Positions 1-5,190 of a DNA stretch of 5,190 nt are shown here, piece by piece. This DNA comes from Halieaceae bacterium (GTDB taxonomy: Bacteria > Pseudomonadota > Gammaproteobacteria > Pseudomonadales > Halieaceae): the NCBI GenBank assembly GCA_003520285.1, contig DOVB01000057.1, forward strand, positions 1,917 through 7,106, read 5' to 3'. The notes under the pieces were generated by a model. The model did no database searches and was not told where the DNA came from. It was given only the letters and a program-made list of their open reading frames with translations. Within the stretch, counting starts at the first letter, position 1; each line of letters opens with the position of its first letter. The position numbers were made by a program, and so were the translations under genes.

Positions 1-201
1 CTGAGTCCAGCACAGCGTGATGTGGTGGTTAGAGACTACGGCATGGTGCAGGGGCGATTATCAATTACGACCAGGGCGGCGCTGGTTCACTATGCGCTGC
101 AGTTGTTGCATATCGATCCATATAGCCTTCATGTGAAGCCTGAGGCGCAGCAGATCATCATCGAGAATATGAATGACATTAAGGATTATTTGTTCGAGTG
201 A
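1..201 (+). CDS. 3' end of an unrecognised protein (C-terminal 66 residues)
   Basis: Frame 1 is open from the first base to a TGA stop at 199-201 and gives 66 residues ending in KDYLFE. The start lies outside the window; an internal ATG at 43-45 has no convincing Shine-Dalgarno sequence, so this is read as the tail of a longer gene. The fragment is mixed and mostly soluble in character. A basic, helix-like stretch around residues 17-36 (GRLSITTRAALVHYALQLLH) is followed by a charged helical end rich in Glu, Asn and Asp. No transmembrane segment, cysteine or catalytic motif is visible. I do not recognise the family and assign no function. It points the same way as the receptor gene, but a 380-base gap and a strong promoter separate them, so shared transcription is not required. 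Its being coding rests on the open frame and protein-like composition only. Confidence 0.6.
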   Translation: MSPAQRDVVVRDYGMVQGRLSITTRAALVHYALQLLHIDPYSLHVKPEAQQIIIENMNDIKDYLFE

Positions 202-581
202 GGGGTTTGTTACTCTCAAATTCCCATCAGTGACTCAGCGGGCTTTTATGTAGAGCTTGATCGGCTCGGGCTGTCAGGTGATGGCAGGACTCCCTTTGCA
301 ATAGCCGCTATTAATTGTTGTTTAGCAGCGAAGCCACGATTTGTGGCCACTTCCTGAGCCAGTTCATCCTAACGAATTATGTGCAGCATCCTCAGTGAGT
401 GGCGTTGGAGTGTATAGCGCAGACGTTTGCCTCTTTGCGCAATGATTGACCAATATTTAAGGTCTGAAAATTTGTCGTACGGGGATCACGGATAAGGTTG
501 ACACTGAGTTTGCGCTGGCTATATTATCCATCTGGAGAGTGAAGTTTCACATCGATAATAATACACTAACGAGGTGGCTCT
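202..581 (+). other. intergenic region upstream of the receptor gene
   Basis: This 380-base stretch has no convincing coding frame on either strand. Just after the upstream gene there is a weak hairpin (CTGTCA 271-276 with TGGCAG 282-287, loop of 5, one G-U pair), but no T-run follows it, so it is not a clear intrinsic terminator. A second inverted repeat, GCGCAGA at 417-423 with TTTGCGC at 434-440, can form seven pairs (one G-U) around a 10-base loop. It lies about 58 bases before the -35 box and could be an operator or chance. The end of the region holds the promoter and ribosome binding site described with the receptor. Confidence 0.7.
498..527 (+). promoter_or_regulatory. predicted sigma70-type promoter of the receptor gene
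   Basis: A perfect -35 hexamer TTGACA lies at 498-503. The AT-rich -10 region TATATTAT at 520-527 can be read as TATATT (16-base spacer) or TATTAT (18-base spacer). Transcription would start near 532-535 and leave a leader of roughly 47-50 bases before the ATG at 582. The location directly upstream of a gene with a good ribosome binding site supports the call. No activator or repressor site of a family I can name is visible next to it. Confidence 0.65.
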
Positions 582-2951
582 ATGAAAAATCCCACGACGC
601 TGTTCACCCCAAGACACCATGTTGCCACGCAGAAGAATGCGGTTTTTTTGCAACAACAAGGCGATAAGACGCGCGCGTTTCTCTTACAGATTTTGGGCCT
701 TACTGCGGGTCTTAGCGTCGCCACTTCAATGGCGATCGCTCAAACAGAAGATTCATCGCAATCCCAAGGTCAATCGATGATCCTCGAAAACATAATTGTG
801 ACTGCACAGCGTCGGGAGCAGTCTCTGCTAGACGTACCTGTTGCGGTAAGTGTGGTTGATGCTGAGGTGCTGGAAGCCAGTTTTATCAGCAATCTCGAAG
901 ATTTGCAGAGAATGGTTCCGAGTATCACGATATCTGGAAGTCTCTCACCAACGGAGAGCGATGTTAGGCTAAGAGGCGTTGGTACTAATGTATTTAGTGT
1001 CACAGTCGAGCCCAGTGTGTCCTTCGTTGTAGATGGCGTCCCGTTGCCAAGAAACGATGCTGGCTTGGTTGAGTTTGCCGACATAGAACGTGTTGAGGTA
1101 CTTAAAGGGCCTCAGGGAACTTTATTTGGCAAAAATGCGTCTGCTGGCGTGATCAGTTATACCACTAAAGCGCCTTCCGAAACTTTCACCGGTCTGGTCA
1201 AAGTACGTGGGACAGCGGATCAAGATTTTCGTTTTGATGGATCAGTTTCTGACACGCTTAGCAATGGCGTCGCATACCGTTTCAGTGGGTTCTATAGTGA
1301 AACGGCGGATTACTTAAAAAATGTCTACACGGGTACGGAGTCGAGTGGTAACGAAGCCTTCGGTTTCCGGGGTAAGCTCAGATTCGATGTGAGTGATAAT
1401 TTCTCGCTGCAAGTATCGGCTGATTACTATGATGTTGAATCGTCTTGTTGCTCACTACCTTTGCGGAGTAATGCGGGACCAAATATCCTCAATCTTGCTG
1501 CCGGTATCGAGCCGGGTCGGGAAAACACAGGGTACTCATCCGACTTTAATCCAGTGAATACGACGTCTCAGCACGGTGTGTCAGTAACAGCAGAGTGGGA
1601 GTTGGAGAGCCATAATTTAGTCTCAGTAACGAGCTATCGTGATTGGGAAACCGGCGGTGATCTTAATGACACAGATTTCTTTGCCTCAGATGGCGCTAAT
1701 GCCCCAGTCCTTGGTGGCGTTGGTTTGCAGCAACAAGCTTATCAAGAGGCGCAGACTTTCTCGCAAGAAATTCGCCTATCCCCATTAAGTTCGGAACGAT
1801 TTGATTATGTGGTCGGCGCGTTCTACTTTAAGAATGATTTAGGTCGATTCTTTGACCGCAATACTCAGCTTTGTTTTGCTCCTGGCCCGAATGGCTGTGG
1901 ATTTCCTGTCCTGCTCGATAGTTTCTTCACGTTAAACGTTGATACCGAGAACTACGCAGTATTTGGTGACGGCTCGTACTCGCTTAATGACTCGTTATCA
2001 TTAATCGGCGGTATACGTGTACTGCGAGATATTCTGACTTTTGACACCAATACCAGTGCCGGTTTTGAGGGTGGCGATACGCTCAAAGATACTGACACTA
2101 TTGGACGTCTCGGACTGCAGTATCGTTTGAGTGACTCGCTAAGCAGTTACCTCACTTTTTCTAAAGGATACAAATCAGGCGCCTACGACGCCACTATCGC
2201 GATTAATAGTACTGTCCTCGAGGGTGGGCCAGTCGCTCCAGAGACTTCAGATGCTATTGAAATAGGAATTAGAGGTGTGTTTGAAAGCTTGCCAGAGTTA
2301 TTTTTTGACTTAAGTGCTTTTCAAAATACGTACAAGGATTTCCATGTTCAATCGTTCGACACTAGCGGCGCTGGCGGAAGCAAGTTGCAGAATGCGGGCG
2401 AAACTGAAACTAAGGGTATCGAGCTTGCGGTTAGTTGGGCGCCCAGCGACGAATTCAGCTTATCAATGAACGCACTCTATCTGGACGCAAAGTTTACTGA
2501 TTTTGATGGTGTGGGTTGTTATCCTGGGCAAACGGAAAGTCAGGGTTGTACGCCTCGCCCCGGTGGTCGGTCATTACAAGATGTTTCTGGGTCAACCTTG
2601 CCGAACGCGCCAGAGTTGAAGCTAAGCGTGCTTCCTCGATACGAGACGCAACTGAGCTCGGGTCGAACGGTCTTTGCGCAAGCCTTGGTGAGTTACCAAA
2701 GCGAGGTCAAATACAATATCAATCAAGATCCTAGAGCCTTCCAAAAAGGCTATACACTGGTTGATCTTTCGGCCGGATTTAAAACCAAAGATGACCGCTA
2801 TCTAGTGACCATATTCGCTAAGAATGTCTTTGATAAGTTCCATACAAGTTCGGTCGGTGCAATGTTTTTAAATGATCCGGGCGGCTATTATCACATTGTT
2901 CCTCGGTCGGCTTTCCAATATGTTGGTGTCGAACTTGCGGCGAACTTTTAG
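582..2951 (+). CDS. TonB-dependent outer-membrane receptor, ligand unknown
   Basis: This is a complete 789-residue TonB-dependent receptor, an outer-membrane beta-barrel that imports a scarce ligand using energy from TonB-ExbB-ExbD. The start is ATG 582, with GAGG at 571-574 seven bases upstream; no other start keeps the signal peptide. The signal peptide is unusually long: about 31 polar residues, a hydrophobic core at about 32-50, and a likely cut after Ala53 (AIA|Q). A TonB-box-like stretch ENIIVTAQRRE lies at 69-79. The plug domain runs from about 81 to 200 and includes VRLRGVG (128-134), VDGVPL (150-155) and IERVEVLKGPQGTLFGKNAS (168-187). The remainder is barrel, with the typical motifs FSKGYKSG (526-533), ETSDAIEIGIRG (554-565), ETKGIELAVSW (609-619) and FAKNVFDK (745-752), and it ends in the terminal Phe expected for BAM-dependent insertion. 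The only six cysteines form three close pairs: 289/290, 431/439 and 646/656. The style matches the large receptor expansions of proteobacteria that feed on complex organic matter. The ligand cannot be read from sequence; the exported glycosidase-like neighbour suggests a sugar or glycoside, with siderophore uptake less likely but possible. Confidence 0.96.
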   Translation: MKNPTTLFTPRHHVATQKNAVFLQQQGDKTRAFLLQILGLTAGLSVATSMAIAQTEDSSQSQGQSMILENIIVTAQRREQSLLDVPVAVSVVDAEVLEASFISNLEDLQRMVPSITISGSLSPTESDVRLRGVGTNVFSVTVEPSVSFVVDGVPLPRNDAGLVEFADIERVEVLKGPQGTLFGKNASAGVISYTTKAPSETFTGLVKVRGTADQDFRFDGSVSDTLSNGVAYRFSGFYSETADYLKNVYTGTESSGNEAFGFRGKLRFDVSDNFSLQVSADYYDVESSCCSLPLRSNAGPNILNLAAGIEPGRENTGYSSDFNPVNTTSQHGVSVTAEWELESHNLVSVTSYRDWETGGDLNDTDFFASDGANAPVLGGVGLQQQAYQEAQTFSQEIRLSPLSSERFDYVVGAFYFKNDLGRFFDRNTQLCFAPGPNGCGFPVLLDSFFTLNVDTENYAVFGDGSYSLNDSLSLIGGIRVLRDILTFDTNTSAGFEGGDTLKDTDTIGRLGLQYRLSDSLSSYLTFSKGYKSGAYDATIAINSTVLEGGPVAPETSDAIEIGIRGVFESLPELFFDLSAFQNTYKDFHVQSFDTSGAGGSKLQNAGETETKGIELAVSWAPSDEFSLSMNALYLDAKFTDFDGVGCYPGQTESQGCTPRPGGRSLQDVSGSTLPNAPELKLSVLPRYETQLSSGRTVFAQALVSYQSEVKYNINQDPRAFQKGYTLVDLSAGFKTKDDRYLVTIFAKNVFDKFHTSSVGAMFLNDPGGYYHIVPRSAFQYVGVELAANF

Positions 2952-3006
2952 CGTTACCCTAGTGCTTTTAGTTTGGATTACGCCGTCAGTTTAAACGGGT
3001 GTCAAA

Positions 3007-3038
3007 GGGTGAGCGCAGTGTTATCTGTGTACTCACCC
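3007..3038 (+). terminator. strong hairpin downstream of the receptor gene, possible terminator or mRNA-stabilising stem
   Basis: GGGTGAG at 3007-3013 pairs perfectly with CTCACCC at 3032-3038. After a two-base bulge (3030-3031) the stem continues with CGCAG (3014-3018) against CTGTG (3025-3029, one G-U pair) and closes on a six-base loop TGTTAT. The total is 12 pairs, starting 56 bases after the receptor stop. No T-run follows on the + strand (the next bases are GCTCTATTC), so this is not a textbook intrinsic terminator. It could be a weak terminator, or a 3' stem that protects the receptor mRNA and lowers expression of the next gene. Confidence 0.5.
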
Positions 3039-3074
3039 GCTCTATTCAGAAGTGCTATCTCAGGTGCCCTGTGC

Positions 3075-3115
3075 GGGCTCAGAAAAGCCTCTGGCATGCT
3101 CGGGTCATCGAGGCT
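3075..3115 (+). promoter_or_regulatory. two overlapping, mutually exclusive small stems in the leader of the exported enzyme gene
   Basis: AGCCTC at 3086-3091 pairs perfectly with GAGGCT at 3110-3115 around an 18-base loop. The same AGCC (3086-3089) can instead pair with GGCT at 3076-3079, extended by a G-U pair (3075-3090), around the loop CAGAAA. The two structures cannot form together, and the second ends only five bases before the GAGG ribosome binding site at 3121-3124. The geometry could support translational or attenuation-like control, but the stems are short and may be chance. Confidence 0.2.
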
Positions 3116-3130
3116 AAGACGAGGTGTTGA

Positions 3131-5190
3131 ATGCAATTTCGAGCGTTGAGGTGCGACCAAAGTAAAGCATCGCTCAATCGTCGCGATTTTCTAGAAATGT
3201 CAGTTAAAGCTGCTGTCGCCGCCTGCTTTGGATCAGGGCTTTCAGGGTGTTCTGCTATACAGAGTCAATCGCGTCTGTTTAATGGCAGCAATGGCAGTAA
3301 ATTTGGCTTCTGGAGAGTGACTGAAGGTTTGCCTGAGTTTGTTTATACCGTTGATCACAGTGACCTCCCTGCGGCACGCTGGGATCCTTTGGAACGCCCT
3401 ATCACTGATCGACATTTTCACATGCTTGGCAACAGGGCAATACAGATGCAGGTGTCGAATACGGGTGATATTGCCTTATTCGATGAGAGTCAGCAAATGC
3501 GATGGCTGGTATATGGAGATGACAGCGGTGGCACCGGACATTCCTTGATCACTGAAGCTGATGGCGTTTCTTGGGGCTCATCTTGGTCTAGACGCCCTCT
3601 AGGAACGGTGCCCACACGAATATTCGGCGTTAACTATTTCACGGTGTGTGCTGAGTCCAATGGCTTAAGTTTAAAGCGCACAGTGACTCTCCCGGACGGT
3701 GAGTATCCGTGGGTGCTTATCAAAGTTGAGCTATCATTGGCGAATGATTCCATTCCCCGTGTGGTCGAGCATCGAGAGGAGTGGCAGTTGAGGCCCCGTC
3801 TGCTAGAAACCTGGCAATCTGATGCAGATCGTGACCTTGTAGCACGTGATATTCGTTACGAGGTTCGGACTCAGAACGAGCAAATTATCGCCACCGAGAG
3901 CCTGAGTGATCGCAACACGGCCCCCATTGCGTTGGCCTTGCAAGCATTGAAACCCATGCACGCAAATTTCTCATTCTCTACTGAAGCAGTTGGCGACGAT
4001 CATCCAATGCTCGTTTCAACCTCGTTGCTTGCGCTGCGTCCGGGCGTCACAGAGACCCTTTGGTACCGATTTGGGCGTGACGAGTTCGAGTCGGAAGTGA
4101 ACGCCGAAGAGGTCCATCAACGCAGTCAGCTTTCAGTTAAACAACGTTTGCCGCAGGCTAAGAGCCGTGTCGCGCCTTTTGCTTCGACTGAGTTGCCATG
4201 GCATGCTGCCGCGCTCACTGGCGGTGCGAGTCGTGATCGCATCCTCCCGGGACATACTCTGAATCAAGCCTCGATCTATGGTTACGGGCTTGGCGCAAAT
4301 GCAGCGGCTCGCGATGCGCTTCAGCATGCATTGCCGCTGATTTATACTGAGCCTGATCTCGCGCTGTCGGTATTGAGAAACACCTGTGCATGGGCTGAGC
4401 CAAATGGAGATCTACCATACGCGCTTGGTGCCGATAGGAGTCCGATTCGAGATTTGCTCCGGCCATCAGATCAGAATTTATGGGCGCTTTGGTTGGCAAG
4501 TGAATATGCAGTTGCAACCGGTGATTTAGATGCGTTTAGCCAACCGCAATCTTTTCACCCGAAATGGCGTTCGCCCCCAGTCAGTCTCAAAGAAAATCTG
4601 ATCAGGCAATACAGATTCTTTGTGGACGATGTGGGTCTCGGTGCTCGCGGCCATGTGCGAATTCTTAACGCTGACTGGAATGATATGGTATTGCATACGC
4701 CCGGTGTTAATCGGGAAGCACTTATTGATAGGGGTGGATCAGTCCTCAACTCGGCTATGGCGAGTTGGGTTCTTACTGTTTTTTCAGGACTGATGCGAAA
4801 ACTTAACGAGCCAAATATTGCTGACGAGGCCTTAGCTCTCGCCTTGGAACTTAAGGAGCGAGTCGCTAATAGCTGGAACGGACGATGGGTAGATCGAGCT
4901 TACTCGCCAGACGGGGCTGTCATTGGTCGAGATAGATGCTGGCTTGAAGTGCAACCCTGGGCGATCTTGTGCGGTGCTGTTAGTGGCGCACGTGCGGTGC
5001 AACTTTTGAGCTTAATTGACTCGTGGCATAGGGCAGATAGTCCACTCGGAGCAAGAATTGTATGGCCCCCCGACGCCAGTCAGAGAACGGTTGGGCAGGG
5101 CACCAAAGGCGGTATCTGGTACTCGATTAATATGACTCTCATATGGGCTGCTGCGAAGATTCGGCCAGATCTGGCGTGGGATGAATGGCG
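3131..5190 (+). CDS. Tat-exported lipoprotein related to glycoside hydrolase family 94 / 'GH36-type' glycosidases (3' end missing)
   Basis: The frame opens at ATG 3131, with GAGG at 3121-3124 six bases upstream, and runs off the window after 686 complete codons. GH94 enzymes are usually about 800 residues, so roughly 50-150 residues are probably missing. The N-terminus has a twin-arginine signal (NRRDFLEM, 16-23), a hydrophobic stretch and a lipobox LSGC at 37-40, so the mature protein should be lipid-anchored at Cys40; Ser at +2 would favour the outer membrane under the E. coli rule. Residues of about 57-340 look like the beta-sandwich N-terminal domain of this group (Trp- and Gly-rich, with HFHMLGN near 98). 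From about 375 on, an alpha/alpha-barrel catalytic domain shows YGYGLGANAAARDAL (383-397), PSDQNLWALWLASEYAVATG (445-464), the signature ADWND (514-518) that holds the general-acid Asp in the family, WLEVQPWAILCG (604-615) and KGGIWYS (659-665). GH94 members phosphorolyse or hydrolyse beta-glucosidic and related sugars. Ser665 stands where a phosphate-contacting His is expected, which suggests hydrolysis. The substrate is unknown. The gene lies 179 bases after the receptor on the same strand and is likely functionally linked. Confidence 0.85.
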   Translation, partial: MQFRALRCDQSKASLNRRDFLEMSVKAAVAACFGSGLSGCSAIQSQSRLFNGSNGSKFGFWRVTEGLPEFVYTVDHSDLPAARWDPLERPITDRHFHMLGNRAIQMQVSNTGDIALFDESQQMRWLVYGDDSGGTGHSLITEADGVSWGSSWSRRPLGTVPTRIFGVNYFTVCAESNGLSLKRTVTLPDGEYPWVLIKVELSLANDSIPRVVEHREEWQLRPRLLETWQSDADRDLVARDIRYEVRTQNEQIIATESLSDRNTAPIALALQALKPMHANFSFSTEAVGDDHPMLVSTSLLALRPGVTETLWYRFGRDEFESEVNAEEVHQRSQLSVKQRLPQAKSRVAPFASTELPWHAAALTGGASRDRILPGHTLNQASIYGYGLGANAAARDALQHALPLIYTEPDLALSVLRNTCAWAEPNGDLPYALGADRSPIRDLLRPSDQNLWALWLASEYAVATGDLDAFSQPQSFHPKWRSPPVSLKENLIRQYRFFVDDVGLGARGHVRILNADWNDMVLHTPGVNREALIDRGGSVLNSAMASWVLTVFSGLMRKLNEPNIADEALALALELKERVANSWNGRWVDRAYSPDGAVIGRDRCWLEVQPWAILCGAVSGARAVQLLSLIDSWHRADSPLGARIVWPPDASQRTVGQGTKGGIWYSINMTLIWAAAKIRPDLAWDEW

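Noticed and set aside
361..380. TCCTAACGA resembling an integron attC core end
   Set aside because: The first base does not fit RYYYAAC, and no partner GTTRRRY site or long imperfect palindrome surrounds it.
531..542. 12-base direct repeat TCTGGAGAGTGA, also at 3309-3320
   Set aside because: About one exact 12-base match is expected by chance in a window of this size. One copy is in the receptor leader and the other is inside coding sequence.
770..1084. 104-codon open frame on the - strand inside the receptor gene
   Set aside because: It lies wholly antisense to the well-supported plug domain, has low-complexity Ser/Thr/Leu-rich composition and no recognisable motif. It is a shadow frame.
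2516..2734. 72-codon + strand open frame within the receptor gene
   Set aside because: It is out of frame with the receptor, whose barrel motifs continue uninterrupted through the region.
2975..3003. Possible promoter in the spacer (TTTGGA ... TTTAAA)
   Set aside because: Both boxes match the consensus poorly and would place the start just upstream of the 3007-3038 hairpin. The evidence is too weak to list.
3339..3548. 69-codon + strand open frame inside the enzyme gene
   Set aside because: It is in a different frame from the GH94-like protein, whose N-terminal domain reads through without a break. No family resemblance was seen.
4133..4749. Three - strand open frames (4133-4327, 4215-4517, 4555-4749) opposite the enzyme gene
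   Set aside because: They are antisense to the catalytic domain with its conserved motifs, two of them overlap each other, and none has a ribosome binding site or recognisable protein features.

Overview
This window looks like a piece of a Gram-negative, probably proteobacterial, carbohydrate-uptake region. An outer-membrane TonB-dependent receptor is followed on the same strand by an exported, probably lipid-anchored glycoside-hydrolase or phosphorylase-like protein. The receptor type, the Tat lipoprotein signal and the moderate base composition would fit a marine or aquatic gammaproteobacterium. That placement is an inference; nothing here fixes the genus.

Layout, all on the + strand. Positions 1-201 hold the last 66 codons of a gene that begins outside the window and whose product I do not recognise. 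Positions 202-581 are non-coding and end in a strong sigma70-type promoter (TTGACA at 498-503, TATATTAT at 520-527) and a GAGG ribosome binding site. Positions 582-2951 encode a complete 789-residue TonB-dependent receptor with signal peptide, TonB box, plug and barrel. Positions 2952-3130 are a 179-base spacer with a 12-pair hairpin (3007-3038) and, further on, two mutually exclusive small stems just before the next start. Positions 3131-5190 encode the first 686 residues of a Tat-exported, lipobox-bearing protein related to glycoside hydrolase family 94 (the former 'GT36' phosphorylases). Its reading frame is still open at the window edge.

How the parts may work together (inference): the receptor would import a ligand, plausibly an oligosaccharide or glycoside, across the outer membrane using TonB energy. 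The lipoprotein would cleave that ligand in the periplasm or at the outer membrane. The lipoprotein is the most interesting item. Classical GH94 enzymes are usually cytoplasmic phosphorylases, but this one carries an export signal, and a Ser sits where the phosphate-contacting His of the family is expected. It may therefore be a hydrolase rather than a phosphorylase. No mobile element, CRISPR array, tRNA or rRNA was seen.
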